Shown: positions 29,314-38,696 of the stretch, in pieces
Numbering within the stretch: position 1 is the stretch's first letter
Layout of the letters: the number at the start of each line of letters is the position of its first letter
Assembly (NCBI RefSeq): GCF_023656415.1
Contig: NZ_JAMOIL010000020.1
Coordinates: 1-40,911, forward strand
DNA from: Nocardioides bruguierae
GTDB taxonomy: Bacteria > Actinomycetota > Actinomycetes > Propionibacteriales > Nocardioidaceae
DNA length: 40,911 bases
Direction: 5' to 3'
The notes under the pieces: generated by a model
Told to the model about the DNA's origin: nothing
The model's input: the letters and a program-made list of their open reading frames with translations, nothing else
Databases searched by the model: none
Program-made: the position numbers and the translations under genes

Positions 29314-30654
29314 TCAGCCCTGGTTCTCGGAGCCGGCGTCGGCGGCGAAGCGCACGCGGACGGCCTGGGCGTGACCGGGCAGGTCCTCCGCCTCGGCCAT
29401 CGTGGTCACGTGGTCGGCGACCTCGGCCAGTCCGGTGCGGTCGTAGGTGATGACGTGCACCGACTTGGTGAAGGCGCGCACTGACAGCCCCGAGGAGTGG
29501 CAGGCGCAGCCGGCGGTGGGCAGCACGTGGTTCGACCCGGCGCAGTAGTCGCCGAGGCTCACGGGCGCGTGGGCGCCGACGAAGATCGCGCCGGCGTTGC
29601 GGACGCGGGCGGCCCAGGCGTCCGCGTCGACCGTCTGGATCTCCAGGTGCTCGGCGGCGTAGGCGTCGACCACCTTCAGGCCCTGCTCGAGGTCGTCGAC
29701 CAGGACGATCGCGGACTGCTTGCCGCTCAGGCTCGTGCGGATGCGCTCGACGTGCTTGGTCGCGCCGACCTGCTTGTCCAGCTCGGCCTCGACCTCGGCG
29801 GCCAGCGTCTCGCTGGGGGTCACCAGCACGGACGCCGCCAGCGGGTCGTGCTCGGCCTGGCTGATGAGGTCGGCCGCGACGAACGCCGGGTCGGCGGTCT
29901 CGTCGGCCAGGATCGCGATCTCGGTGGGGCCGGCCTCGGAGTCGATGCCCACCGAGCCCTTGACCAGGCGCTTGGCGGTGACGACCCAGATGTTGCCGGG
30001 GCCGGTGATGAGGTCGACGGGCGCGCAGGGGCCGGCGCCGTAGGCGAACATGCCGATCGCCTGGGCACCACCGACGGCGTAGACCTCCTCGACGCCCAGC
30101 AGGGCGCAGGCGGCCAGGATGCTGGGGTGCGGCAGACCGCCGAACTCCTTCTGCGGCGGGCTGGCCAGGGCGATGGAGCCGACGCCGGCGACCTGGGCGG
30201 GCACCGTGTTCATCAGGACGCTGGAGATGAGCGGCGCGAGGCCGCCGGGCACGTAGAGGCCCACGCGGCCCATGGGTACCTTGCGGTGGGTGACGACGGC
30301 TCCGGGGCCGAGCTCGGTGCGCGCGTCGGTCTCCAGCTCGTTGGTGCTGGTGGCGCGGAGCCGGCGGATGGACTCCTCCAGACCGGCACGCAGGGCCGGG
30401 TCGAGCTCGTCGAGGGCGCGCTGGATCGCCTCGGCAGGCACGCGGACGTCGTCCAGGGTGACGCCGTCGAACTTGGCGCTCATCTCGAGGATCGCCTCGA
30501 TCCCCCGCTCCTGGACGTCCGCCAGGATGCGATGGGTGGCCGGCACGGCTGCCTCGACGTCGAAGTCGGCGCGCGGGAGGGCGGTCCGGTAGTCGAACGG
30601 CTCCTCCGGCGCGCGACCGGTGGCGGCGCTACGCAGGTCGGTCCGGGTGATCAT
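29314..30654 (-). CDS. hisD: Histidinol dehydrogenase
   Basis: HisD oxidises histidinol twice with NAD to histidine, the final step, using zinc. The 446-residue product shows [10 protein letters not shown], the NAD-region [40 protein letters not shown], the zinc-site ISQAEHDP and the catalytic AAEHLEIQ. The ATG at 30654 gives the normal N-terminus. TAGAAT ends 7 bases upstream, so the his operon seems to start with a leaderless mRNA. An in-frame start at 30702 would lie upstream of this promoter and is rejected. First gene of hisDCBH-priA-hisF. Confidence 0.96.
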   Translation of the reverse strand: MITRTDLRSAATGRAPEEPFDYRTALPRADFDVEAAVPATHRILADVQERGIEAILEMSAKFDGVTLDDVRVPAEAIQRALDELDPALRAGLEESIRRLRATSTNELETDARTELGPGAVVTHRKVPMGRVGLYVPGGLAPLISSVLMNTVPAQVAGVGSIALASPPQKEFGGLPHPSILAACALLGVEEVYAVGGAQAIGMFAYGAGPCAPVDLITGPGNIWVVTAKRLVKGSVGIDSEAGPTEIAILADETADPAFVAADLISQAEHDPLAASVLVTPSETLAAEVEAELDKQVGATKHVERIRTSLSGKQSAIVLVDDLEQGLKVVDAYAAEHLEIQTVDADAWAARVRNAGAIFVGAHAPVSLGDYCAGSNHVLPTAGCACHSSGLSVRAFTKSVHVITYDRTGLAEVADHVTTMAEAEDLPGHAQAVRVRFAADAGSENQG

Positions 30655-30661
30655 GGCCCCG

Positions 30662-30667
30662 ATTCTA
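30662..30667 (-). promoter_or_regulatory. his operon -10 element, leaderless
   Basis: TAGAAT on the minus strand ends 7 bases before the hisD ATG. It is the best -10 match among the leaderless-type sites in the window (five of six bases of TATAAT). Confidence 0.6.
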
Positions 30668-30751
30668 GGCGCCGGACCCGGTGCGCCCCGAGTCCTGGCC
30701 ACCCGGTGGTACGCCCCGCGCGCCCCACCCGGACGGACGCGTCGTGACGGC

Positions 30752-30757
30752 TACGGT
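30752..30757 (+). promoter_or_regulatory. -10 element of the LON-domain gene
   Basis: TACGGT ends 6 bases before the GTG at 30764, implying a leaderless mRNA. It is divergent from the hisD promoter, about 85 bases away. Confidence 0.5.
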
Positions 30758-30763
30758 GACGGC

Positions 30764-31447
30764 GTGGACCCCACGCTGCCCATGTTCCCCCTGAACACGG
30801 TCACCTTCCCCGGGCTGACGGTGCCGCTCAACGTGTTCGAGGACCGCTACCGCGCCCTCGTCCGGCACCTGCTGGAGATCGAGGACCCCGCCGAGCGGAT
30901 GTTCGGGACGGTGGCGATCCGCGAGGGCTACGAGGTGGGCGACCACGGCGCCCAGTCCCTGTTCCGGGTGGGCGTGCGGCTGCGGCTGACGGAGGCCACC
31001 GAGCGACCCGACGGCACCTTCGGGATCGTGGCCGTCGGCGTCGACCGGTTCGACCTGGAACGCCTGGCCCCGCACCCCGAGGGCAAGTTCCCCCTGGGCG
31101 CCGTGCTGGCACGGCCCGAGCTGGACGGCGGACCCGACGGTGGCGTCGGCGAGGAGCTGCTCCAGCAGGCCCGCTCCACGTTCACCGCCTACCGCGTCGC
31201 CCTGGCCGAGCTCCAGGCCGACCCGTGGGAGGGCCGGCTGCCGCAGGACCCGTCGTGGCTGTCCTGGGCGCTGGCTGCCGGCGCACCGCTCCCCCTGCCG
31301 GACCGGCAGGAGCTGCTCGAGACCGACGACCCGGCGCAGCGGCTCGGCCACGTCGTCGACCTGCTGCGCGAGGAGCTGCGGGCGATGAACGTCATCCCCT
31401 CGCTGCCCGCCACCGAGGTGGCGCGCACCCGCTGGTCGCCCAACTGA
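30764..31447 (+). CDS. LON substrate-binding-domain protein
   Basis: A 227-residue protein equal to the N-terminal domain of Lon protease without the ATPase or protease parts. The beta-rich start LPMFPLNTVTFPGLTVPLNV and FEDRYRALVRHLLE are typical, followed by GTVAIREGYEVG and a C-terminal helical part. Stand-alone LON-domain proteins are common next to hisD in actinomycetes; their role is unknown, perhaps peptide or substrate binding. The GTG at 30764 follows the -10 by 6 bases. The next gene starts 46 bases downstream in the same direction. Confidence 0.87.
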   Translation: MDPTLPMFPLNTVTFPGLTVPLNVFEDRYRALVRHLLEIEDPAERMFGTVAIREGYEVGDHGAQSLFRVGVRLRLTEATERPDGTFGIVAVGVDRFDLERLAPHPEGKFPLGAVLARPELDGGPDGGVGEELLQQARSTFTAYRVALAELQADPWEGRLPQDPSWLSWALAAGAPLPLPDRQELLETDDPAQRLGHVVDLLREELRAMNVIPSLPATEVARTRWSPN

Positions 31448-31493
31448 CGGGCCCCGCGCACCGGTGCCGCGGCGTACGCGGCAGGATCGGTGC

Positions 31494-31985
31494 GTGGCCA
31501 GGAAGAAGCAGGCAGCCGGCGGGACGCCCGCCACCGTCGCGCTGACCGACGCCGGCGTGGCGTTCACCACCCACCCCTACGAGCACGACCCGCGGGCCGC
31601 GTCCTACGGGCTGGAGGCCGCCGAGGCGCTCGGCCTGGACCCGGACTCGGTGTTCAAGACGCTCTTCGCCGACCTCGACGGTGAGCTCGTCGTCGGCGTG
31701 GTGCCGGTGACCGGGCAGCTGGACCTCAAGGCCCTGGCCCGCGCGCTCGGTGGCAGCAAGGCCGTGATGGCCAGGCCCGCCGACGCCGAGCGCGCGACCG
31801 GGTACGTGGTCGGTGGGATCTCGCCGGTGGGCCAGAAGAAGCGGCACCGCACCGTGGTCGACGAGACCGCCGTGCTGCACGACGTCGTCTACGTCTCGGG
31901 CGGTCGTCGGGGGTTCGACCTGGGTCTGGCCCCCGACGACCTCGTCACCGTCACCGGTGCGGTGCTGGCGGAGATCGGCCGCTAG
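31494..31985 (+). CDS. ybaK: Cys-tRNA(Pro) deacylase, YbaK/EbsC family
   Basis: The 163-residue protein hydrolyses cysteine mis-attached to tRNA-Pro, a proofreading role in trans. Family motifs seen are VFKTLFADLDGELVVGVVPV with the key lysine, LDLKALARALGGSKAVMA and YVVGGISPVGQKKR (glycine-proline substrate loop). The GTG at 31494 gives the usual start ARKKQ. Upstream AGGA at 7 bases could be a ribosome-binding site, or CAGGAT at 31482-31487 a -10 of a leaderless mRNA. It converges on the DUF3352 gene with a 15-base gap. Confidence 0.92.
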   Translation: MARKKQAAGGTPATVALTDAGVAFTTHPYEHDPRAASYGLEAAEALGLDPDSVFKTLFADLDGELVVGVVPVTGQLDLKALARALGGSKAVMARPADAERATGYVVGGISPVGQKKRHRTVVDETAVLHDVVYVSGGRRGFDLGLAPDDLVTVTGAVLAEIGR

Positions 31986-32000
31986 ACCGCTCCGCCGTCG

Positions 32001-33626
32001 TCAGTCGGTGGTGGTGATCCGCAGCCGCATGCTGAACTCGCCGTCCCCGCCGCTCACCGAGGCGCCGACGGCCTCCAGCGCGTCCAGGCCGGTCGTGCCG
32101 CTCTGCTCGGCGATGTCGGCGAACAGGTCCGAGCCGGCCATCCGGAGGAAGAAGACCGAGCCGGCGCCGTCGGCGTCCGGGACGGCGCGGCTGAACACCG
32201 GGTCGGAGGCCAGGTCGCCACCGGAGGCCACGGCGTCGCCGTAGGCGTTGCCGGTGACCAGTGCCGAGCCCGAGGGGGTCTCCTCGACGGTGATCTCGCC
32301 GGAACCCAGCGCGTAGCCGGCCAGGATGTTGAGGGTGTCCACCACGGGGGCGACGTCATCGGGCGTCCCACCCACGAGGACCGCGACGGGCAGGGCGTCC
32401 AGGGACGTGGAGGCCATCGCGCTGTTGAGGTCCAGCCCGGAGCCGAGCGCGATGCCGATGCCGTCGCCCACGGCGGCCGAGAGCTGGTCCAGCGTGAGGT
32501 TGAACGAGGACTGCAGCTCGGCGTCGATCTCGTCGGGGGTGGTGCCCAGGGAGCTCGAGAGCGCCTCCACCTGGGCCTCGATCGCGCCGTCGGCCAGGCC
32601 GGCGGCGAGCACCGCGTCGGTCTCGGCGGGCAGGGACGACACCATGTCGCCGCCGGCCGTGACGTCGGTGACGGCGGCGGCCTCGTCGGAGGCCATGCCG
32701 CCGGCCTCGACCTCCAGGGCGCCGTCCTCGAACCGCACCTGGGCCACCGCGCCTCCGAAGCCCTCCATCTGGGCGAGGCCCTCGGCGAGCTGGGCCGAGT
32801 CGCCCATCTCGTCGAGGCCGGACTGCGAGGCGATCAGGTCGCCGAGCGCGGAGCCCAGCGCCGGCGCGACGTAGGCGGAGACGATGCCGGTGTCCCCGGC
32901 CAGGCCGCTGAGCTCGGCGTAGTCGGCGTCGTCGGCCAGGCTCCCCTCGTCGAGGGCCGCGAAGGCGTCGTCGAGGCCCTCCTGGGTCTCGGTGGCGTAC
33001 AGCCAGCCGTCCCGCACCTCGTACGCACCGAGGTCGTCGGGCTCCTCGCCGCCGTCGCAGGTGGCGAGCGCCTCGAGGCCGGCATCCACGAGGCTCTCGT
33101 CGGTGACCTCCACGGCCAGGAGCGGCACGGTGTCCTCGGAGAGCTCCCCGCGCAGGACCACACCGGCACGGTCGCCCAGCCAGGGCTCCACGTCGTCGGC
33201 GTAGGAGAGCGTGTCCTCGCAGCCGGCCTCGGCGATGATGGCCTCGACCATCGCCGCCTTCGGGTCCACCTCGCCCGCGTCGCCGTCCATGCCCAGCTCG
33301 GCGGCGAGGTCGGGGAACTTCTGCAGGGTGCGGACGGCCTCGACCTTCTGGCTGCCGCTGGGGTCCAGGCTCATGCCGACGTAGACGAGCGCGTCACCGG
33401 GCAGCGCCTCGGCCGCCTCCCCGCCGTCGGAGGTCCACCACCAGGCGGCCGCGGCACCGCCGCCGACCAGCACGAGGGCAGCCAGGCCACCGCCGATCGC
33501 GAGCCCGCGACGGGCACGGGGCTCCTTGTCGGCGGGCCGACCGGCGTCGGACTCCAGGTACTCGGGGTGCTGCCCGGCCTGCTCGGGGCTCTGCTCGGCG
33601 GGGTGGTCGGGGTGCTGCTCGGTCAC
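32001..33626 (-). CDS. DUF3352 membrane-anchored protein
   Basis: A 541-residue protein. A hydrophilic cytoplasmic start rich in Glu, Gln, His and Pro (1-40) precedes one membrane helix (41-63, RGLAIGGGLAALVLVGGGAA). The remainder is an acidic extracellular domain of the DUF3352 family, opening with ALPGDALVYVGMSLDPSG and closing with FSMRLRI. Function is unknown. The acidic composition and alternating small repeats suggest a stable surface protein. The GTG at 33626 has GAGGA 6 bases upstream. It follows the DUF2567-like gene by 91 bases and may share the dnaE transcript. Confidence 0.87.
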   Translation of the reverse strand: MTEQHPDHPAEQSPEQAGQHPEYLESDAGRPADKEPRARRGLAIGGGLAALVLVGGGAAAAWWWTSDGGEAAEALPGDALVYVGMSLDPSGSQKVEAVRTLQKFPDLAAELGMDGDAGEVDPKAAMVEAIIAEAGCEDTLSYADDVEPWLGDRAGVVLRGELSEDTVPLLAVEVTDESLVDAGLEALATCDGGEEPDDLGAYEVRDGWLYATETQEGLDDAFAALDEGSLADDADYAELSGLAGDTGIVSAYVAPALGSALGDLIASQSGLDEMGDSAQLAEGLAQMEGFGGAVAQVRFEDGALEVEAGGMASDEAAAVTDVTAGGDMVSSLPAETDAVLAAGLADGAIEAQVEALSSSLGTTPDEIDAELQSSFNLTLDQLSAAVGDGIGIALGSGLDLNSAMASTSLDALPVAVLVGGTPDDVAPVVDTLNILAGYALGSGEITVEETPSGSALVTGNAYGDAVASGGDLASDPVFSRAVPDADGAGSVFFLRMAGSDLFADIAEQSGTTGLDALEAVGASVSGGDGEFSMRLRITTTD

Positions 33627-33717
33627 GGCGGGTCCTCGGGTCGGGTGCCGGCGGGCGGGCGAGAGCCCCGCCGCGGCGCTGCGTCCCCCGGGTGGTCCGT
33701 CCGGGGGTGGCAGCAGG

Positions 33718-34350
33718 CTATCCGGCGTCGGGGGTTCCCTGCGGGCGTCGCCGTGAAGTCCGAGGTAACAGTCCGAACACGACCACCAGGGCGATGGCCG
33801 CGGCCAGGGGCGCGCAGGTGAGGACGGCCCAGGAGCCGATCGTCAGGTGGTCGGGCAGCCGCGTGCCGTCGTCGGCGGAGGCGGCGAGCACCTGCGGGTC
33901 GGCGGGGCCCAGCCGGGTGCCCGTCTGCCAGGCGAGCAGCCCGCAGAGGGTCGAGCCCACGAGCACCGCGACCAGCGTCAGCACCTCGTCACGTCGGGCC
34001 AGGAGCCCGGCGACGACGCCGACGAGCAGCCCGGCCGCCAGGGTGATCACGGCGTACAGCGCGGGCCCGGAGAACTGGTTGCGCAGGCCGTCGAGGTCGT
34101 AGGTGAGGTCGCTGTCGACCACGTACCAGGTGCCCTGCACGACGACGCCCTGCGTCGGGGTCCACACCGACTCCCACAGCCAGCCCAGCAGCGGGCCCAG
34201 GAGGGCAGGCACCAGCACGACCAGGCCGGCCACCACCAGGGAACGGCGGGCCGGACGTCGTCCGTGCGACGTCTCCCCCGCCGGGGCCGGGGCCGGGGAC
34301 GGGACCGGGGGCGGCGTGTCCGCCGCGTCCGAGGTCAGCTGGTCAGGCAC
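33718..34350 (-). CDS. Four-span membrane protein, DUF2567-like
   Basis: A 210-residue membrane protein. The first 35 residues are proline/alanine-rich and cytoplasmic. Helices lie near 37-60, 97-117, 121-142 and 172-193. The extracellular loop after helix 1, with TQGVVVQGTWYVVDSDLTYD, and the layout resemble the DUF2567 family, but I judge this from overall pattern rather than a signature motif. No function is known. The GTG at 34350 starts inside the last codons of dnaE (16-base overlap), so it is translated from the dnaE mRNA. Confidence 0.75.
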   Translation of the reverse strand: MPDQLTSDAADTPPPVPSPAPAPAGETSHGRRPARRSLVVAGLVVLVPALLGPLLGWLWESVWTPTQGVVVQGTWYVVDSDLTYDLDGLRNQFSGPALYAVITLAAGLLVGVVAGLLARRDEVLTLVAVLVGSTLCGLLAWQTGTRLGPADPQVLAASADDGTRLPDHLTIGSWAVLTCAPLAAAIALVVVFGLLPRTSRRRPQGTPDAG

Positions 34351-37300
34351 CCGGGCCCCAGCAGCTGCTTGAGGTCGGCGAAGAGCGCCGGCGACGGGGT
34401 GACGCGGTGCAGGTCACCGACCCGCATCACGATCGTCTTGTCGCGCATCAGCACCCGCAGGTGGACCTCGGAGGACCCGCGGTGCGTGGAGAGGACGTCC
34501 TTGAGGTCGGCCACCACGTGCTGGTTGACCCGGGTCTGCGGCAGCTGGATCACCACCGGGCCCGACGGGCCGTCGGTGATGTCGGGGGCGCTGACCTCCT
34601 GGCCGTGGATCTCCGGCTGGTCCTTGCTCCGCGACAGCCGGCCCTTCACGGTGAGCACGGCGTCCTCCATGAGCAGCGGCGCCGCCAGCTGGTAGGAGGA
34701 GGGGAAGAGCAGGACGTCGATGGCACCGTCCAGGTCCTCGATGGTGACCATGGCCCAGGCGTCACCGCGCTTGGTGATCTTGCGCTGCACCTGGGTGACC
34801 AGGCCGCAGACCTGGATCGGCGAGCCGTCCGAGCGCGACTCGTCCAGCAGCAGCGAGCCGATGGAGACGTCGGAGGCGTTGGCCAGCACGTGCTCGAGGC
34901 CCAGCAGCGGGTGGTCGGAGACGTAGAGGCCGAGCATGTCCCGCTCGTGGCCGAGCAGGGTCATCTTCTCCCACTCGTCGATGTCCGGGATCGCGACGGT
35001 GGTGCCGAAGTCGCCGGCCGCGTCGTCGTCCAGGCCACCGAACAGGGAGTCCTGGCCGATGGCCTCGTTGCGCTTGATGTCGACGTACTGCTCGACCGCG
35101 GTCTCGTGCACCGCGACCAGGGCCCGACGCTTGTGCTTCATGTCGTCGAACGCGCCGGCCTTGATCAGGGAGTCCATCACGCGCTTGTTGCACACGTGGG
35201 CGGGCACCTTGGAGAGGAAGTCGTTGAAGTCCTCGTAGCGGCCCTTCTCCTCGCGCCCGGCGACGATGCCGTCGACCACGTTGTGCCCGACGTTGCGGAT
35301 CGCGCCGAGACCGAAGCGGATGTCGTTGCCGACCGGGGTGAAGTTGTTGGCCGACTCGTTGACGTCCGGCGGGAGCACCTGGATCTTCATCCGGCGGCAC
35401 TCGTTGAGGTAGATCGCCGACTTGTCCTTGTCGTCGCCGACGCTGGTGAGCAGGGCGGCCATGTACTCGGGCGCGTAGTGCGCCTTGAGGTAGGCCGTCC
35501 AGTAGGAGACCAGACCGTAGGCGGCGGTGTGCGCCTTGTTGAACGCGTAGTCGGAGAACGGCACCAGGACGTCCCACAGGGCCTTGATGGCCGCGTCGGA
35601 GTAGCCGTTGGCCTTCATGCCGCCGGAGAACGGCACGAACTCCTTGTCGAGGATCTCCTTCTTCTTCTTGCCCATCGCGCGGCGCAGCAGGTCCGCCTGG
35701 CCCAGCGAGTAGCCCGCCAGCTTCTGCGCCACCGCCATGACCTGCTCCTGGTACACGATCAGGCCGTAGGTGGTGTCCAGGATGTCCTCGAGCGGCTCGG
35801 CCAGCTCGGGGTGGATCGGGGTGATCTCCTGCTTGCCGTTCTTGCGCAGCGCGTAGTTCGTGTGGGAGTCCACGCCCATCGGGCCCGGGCGGTACAGCGC
35901 GAGCACCGCGGAGATGTCCTCGAAGTTGTCGGGGCGCATGAGGCGCAGCAGGCCGCGCATCGGGCCGCCGTCGAGCTGGAAGACGCCCAGGGTGTCGCCG
36001 CGGCCCAGCAGCTCGTAGGCCGCCCGGTCGTCGAGCTCGAGGTCCTCCAGGACGAGGTCCTCGCCGCGGTTCGCCTTGATGTTCTTCACGGCGTCGTCGA
36101 GGATCGTCAGGTTCCTCAGGCCCAGGAAGTCCATCTTGATCAGGCCGAGGTTCTCGCAGGTCGGGTAGTCGAACTGCGTGATCATCGCGCCGTCGGCGGG
36201 CCGCTTGAGCAGCGGGATGACGTCCTCCAGCGGCTCGCTGGACATGATGACGCCGGCGGCGTGCACGCCCCACTGACGCTTCAGGCCCTCGATGCCGATG
36301 GCGGTGTCCACGACCTTCTTGACGTCGTGGTCCTGCTCGTAGATGCCCCGGAACTCGCCACCCTCGGAGTAGCGCTTGTGCTCGGGGTTGAACAGGTCCT
36401 GCAGCGGGACGTCCTTGCCCATCACCGCGGGCGGCATGGCCTTGGTGATCCGGTCGCCCATGGCGAACGGGTAGCCGAGGATGCGGCTGGAGTCCTTGAC
36501 GGCCTGCTTCGCCTTGATGGTGCCGTAGGTGACGATGTAGGAGACGCGGTCGTCGCCGTACTTCTCCGTGACGTACCGGATCACCTCGGAGCGGCGACGG
36601 TCGTCGAAGTCGACGTCGAAGTCGGGCATCGAGACGCGGTCGGGATTGAGGAAGCGCTCGAAGATCAGGCCGTGGCGCAGCGGGTCCAGGTCGGTGATCT
36701 TGATGGCGTAGGCGACCATCGAGCCTGCGCCCGAGCCACGGCCCGGGCCGACCCGGATGCCGTTGTCCTTGGCCCAGTTGATGAAGTCGGCGACGACGAG
36801 GAAGTAGCCGGGGAACCCCATCTGGATGATGACGCCCAGCTCGTACTCGGCCTGCTTGCGCACCTCGTCCGGGATGCCGCCCGGGTAGCGGTCGTGGAGG
36901 CCGCTCTCGACCTCCTTGACCAGCCACGACTCCTCGTTCTCGCCGGGCGGGCAGGGGAAGCGGGGCATGTACTTGCCGACGGCCTCGGTGAACTGCACGT
37001 CGCAGCGCTCGGCGATCAGCAGCGTGTTGTCGCAGGCCTCGGGCAGGCCGTACTTGTCGCCCCACAGGGCGCGCATCTCCGCGGCGGACTTGATGTAGTA
37101 GCCGTCGCCGTTGAACGCGAACCGCTGGCCCGGGCCGTCGCCGGCCGGGATGTCCATCGTGGAGCCGGAGTTGATGCAGAGCAGGTGCTCCTGGGAGGGA
37201 GCGTCCTCGCGGCGCACGTAGTGGGAGTCGTTGGTGGCCAGCAGGGGGATGTTCAGGTCGCGGCCGAGCTTGATCAGGTCGGCACGGACCCGGTTCTCGA

Positions 37301-37895
37301 TGTCGAGGCCGTGGTCCATCAGCTCCAGGAAGTAGTTCTCCTTGCCGAGGATGTCCTGGAAGTCGCCGGCCGCCTGGCGCGCGGCCTCGTAGTTGCCGTA
37401 GCGCAGGTGGACCTGGATCTCGCCCGAGGGGCAGCCGGTGGTGCCGATGACGCCCTTGCCGTACTGCTGGAGGATCTCGCGGTCCATGCGCGGGTGCTTG
37501 AAGTACCCGTCGCGCCAGGCGCCGGTGGACAGCCGGAACAGGTTGTGCATGCCCTCGGTCGACTCCGAGAGCAGCGTCATGTGCGTGTACGCACCGCGGT
37601 TGGAGATGTCGTCCGACCCGCCGTCGTAGAAGTTCACGCCCTTCTTCTCGAACCGGGAGATGTTCGGGGCGAAGTAGGCCTCGATGCCGATGATCGGCTT
37701 CACGCCGGCTGCGGTGGCCTTCTTGTAGAACTCGTACGCGCCGAACACGTTGCCGTGGTCGGTCATCGCGATGGCGGGCATCTCGAGCTCGGCGGCCCGG
37801 TTGGCCAGGTCGCCCAGACGGGCGGCACCGTCGAGCATCGAGTACTCGGTGTGGACGTGCAGGTGCACGAAGGAGTCGGAGGAGCCGTTCGCCAT
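34335..37895 (-). CDS. dnaE: DNA polymerase III alpha subunit
   Basis: The catalytic subunit of the replicative DNA polymerase. The 1186 residues match actinobacterial DnaE1. The PHP domain opens with FVHLHVHTEYSMLDGAARL and AMTDHGNVFG; its histidines are kept, consistent with a metal-dependent proofreading site as in mycobacterial DnaE1. The polymerase centre has Asp425 and Asp427 in MPDFDVDFDD, then YGDDRVSYIVTYGT. The C-terminal OB fold is seen in VCGLVTQVQRKITKRGD. Starts: ATG 37895 (given) best matches homologues; ATG 37910, five codons earlier, has AAGGG directly before it, and GTG 37958 is open too. The following membrane gene overlaps its end. Confidence 0.96.
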   Translation of the reverse strand: MANGSSDSFVHLHVHTEYSMLDGAARLGDLANRAAELEMPAIAMTDHGNVFGAYEFYKKATAAGVKPIIGIEAYFAPNISRFEKKGVNFYDGGSDDISNRGAYTHMTLLSESTEGMHNLFRLSTGAWRDGYFKHPRMDREILQQYGKGVIGTTGCPSGEIQVHLRYGNYEAARQAAGDFQDILGKENYFLELMDHGLDIENRVRADLIKLGRDLNIPLLATNDSHYVRREDAPSQEHLLCINSGSTMDIPAGDGPGQRFAFNGDGYYIKSAAEMRALWGDKYGLPEACDNTLLIAERCDVQFTEAVGKYMPRFPCPPGENEESWLVKEVESGLHDRYPGGIPDEVRKQAEYELGVIIQMGFPGYFLVVADFINWAKDNGIRVGPGRGSGAGSMVAYAIKITDLDPLRHGLIFERFLNPDRVSMPDFDVDFDDRRRSEVIRYVTEKYGDDRVSYIVTYGTIKAKQAVKDSSRILGYPFAMGDRITKAMPPAVMGKDVPLQDLFNPEHKRYSEGGEFRGIYEQDHDVKKVVDTAIGIEGLKRQWGVHAAGVIMSSEPLEDVIPLLKRPADGAMITQFDYPTCENLGLIKMDFLGLRNLTILDDAVKNIKANRGEDLVLEDLELDDRAAYELLGRGDTLGVFQLDGGPMRGLLRLMRPDNFEDISAVLALYRPGPMGVDSHTNYALRKNGKQEITPIHPELAEPLEDILDTTYGLIVYQEQVMAVAQKLAGYSLGQADLLRRAMGKKKKEILDKEFVPFSGGMKANGYSDAAIKALWDVLVPFSDYAFNKAHTAAYGLVSYWTAYLKAHYAPEYMAALLTSVGDDKDKSAIYLNECRRMKIQVLPPDVNESANNFTPVGNDIRFGLGAIRNVGHNVVDGIVAGREEKGRYEDFNDFLSKVPAHVCNKRVMDSLIKAGAFDDMKHKRRALVAVHETAVEQYVDIKRNEAIGQDSLFGGLDDDAAGDFGTTVAIPDIDEWEKMTLLGHERDMLGLYVSDHPLLGLEHVLANASDVSIGSLLLDESRSDGSPIQVCGLVTQVQRKITKRGDAWAMVTIEDLDGAIDVLLFPSSYQLAAPLLMEDAVLTVKGRLSRSKDQPEIHGQEVSAPDITDGPSGPVVIQLPQTRVNQHVVADLKDVLSTHRGSSEVHLRVLMRDKTIVMRVGDLHRVTPSPALFADLKQLLGPGCLTS

Positions 37896-37990
37896 CGGAG
37901 CGGGGCGCATCCCTTCTGCGAGTTCGTCAACGGGTGCTGCGGGCAGGGTCCGGGCCACGACGGCGGCCGGGATCCCCGCGGGAGGGGGTC

Positions 37991-37996
37991 AGCCTA
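37991..37996 (-). promoter_or_regulatory. Candidate dnaE -10 element
   Basis: TAGGCT on the minus strand is the only TANNNT between dnaE and the upstream hairpin. It would give a leader of 75-90 bases for the ATG starts. No convincing -35. Confidence 0.3.
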
Positions 37997-38021
37997 CGTG
38001 ACGCCAGGACCCCACCGTGGC

Positions 38022-38055
38022 ACCCCGCACCGACAGTGCCGGTGCCCCGCGGGGT
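38022..38055 (-). terminator. Hairpin after the dksA-lspA-rluD-GNAT operon
   Basis: ACCCCGC (38022-38028) pairs with GCGGGGT (38049-38055); an alternative inner stem GCACCG/CGGTGC (38027-38032 with 38040-38045) overlaps it. It begins 7 bases after the GNAT stop and lies before the dnaE promoter region. Confidence 0.5.
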
Positions 38056-38062
38056 CGTGCCC

Positions 38063-38692
38063 TCAGCCCTCGGCCCGGGGCTCGCCGGTGACCTGCAGGG
38101 ACGCCTCGAAGGGCGTGTCGGAGGCCACGGCGAGCGCCCGCGCGCGGGCACGCAGGTCGTCGCCCACGGCCCGGACGTCGGCCGCGAGCTCGGCGTGCAG
38201 CCGGGCCCAGAACGCCTCCGGCTGCTCCCCCGGCCAGGCCATCCGCACGTCCGGCTCGCGCTCCTCGTTGTCGGCGCCGTCGGTGCGCTCCAGCTCGACC
38301 AGGCCGGCCGCCGCGTAGAACGCGCGTGCCGGGGCGTTGGCGGCGAAGACCCACAGGCAGAAGCCGCCGGGACAGGCGCGGAACGCCTGTGCGAGCAGGG
38401 CAGTGCCCACGCCTCGTCCCTGCGCCGCGGGGCGGACGTAGAGGTCGTCCAGCCAGCCGTCGGTGAGCCGGGCGTAGCCGAGCACCTGGGTGCCCTCGTG
38501 CGCCACCCAGACCTCGTCGGCGCGCAGCCGCGCGGCCAGCCAGCCCCGCACCTCGTGCTCGGGGTGCACGCCGTCGGGCATGGGCGCCGCCCGGCGCGCG
38601 GTGACGTGCACCTGCGCCAGAGCGACGGCGTCGGCCGGCGTGCCGCGACGCAGCCGCACGGCAGGAACGCCGGCCCCGACGCCCCCGCTCAC
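38063..38692 (-). CDS. GNAT acetyltransferase with C-terminal helical extension
   Basis: A 209-residue protein. The GNAT fold covers about 10-152: VRLRRGTPADAVALAQVH, then VLGYARLTDGWLDDLYVRP, the acetyl-CoA loop AQGRGVGTALL and the closing NAPARAFYAAAGLVELER. About 55 residues follow, an alanine/arginine-rich helix (FWARLHAELAADVRAVGDDL) that single-domain GNATs normally lack and that I cannot assign. Acceptor unknown. The GTG at 38692 lies 4 bases after the rluD stop, so it is the last gene of that operon. Confidence 0.87.
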   Translation of the reverse strand: MSGGVGAGVPAVRLRRGTPADAVALAQVHVTARRAAPMPDGVHPEHEVRGWLAARLRADEVWVAHEGTQVLGYARLTDGWLDDLYVRPAAQGRGVGTALLAQAFRACPGGFCLWVFAANAPARAFYAAAGLVELERTDGADNEEREPDVRMAWPGEQPEAFWARLHAELAADVRAVGDDLRARARALAVASDTPFEASLQVTGEPRAEG

Positions 38693-38696
38693 CGGC

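Noticed and set aside
34407..38318. A long plus-strand open frame antisense to dnaE
   Set aside because: Same artefact. The translation has no recognisable motif, while the minus strand encodes a complete DnaE.
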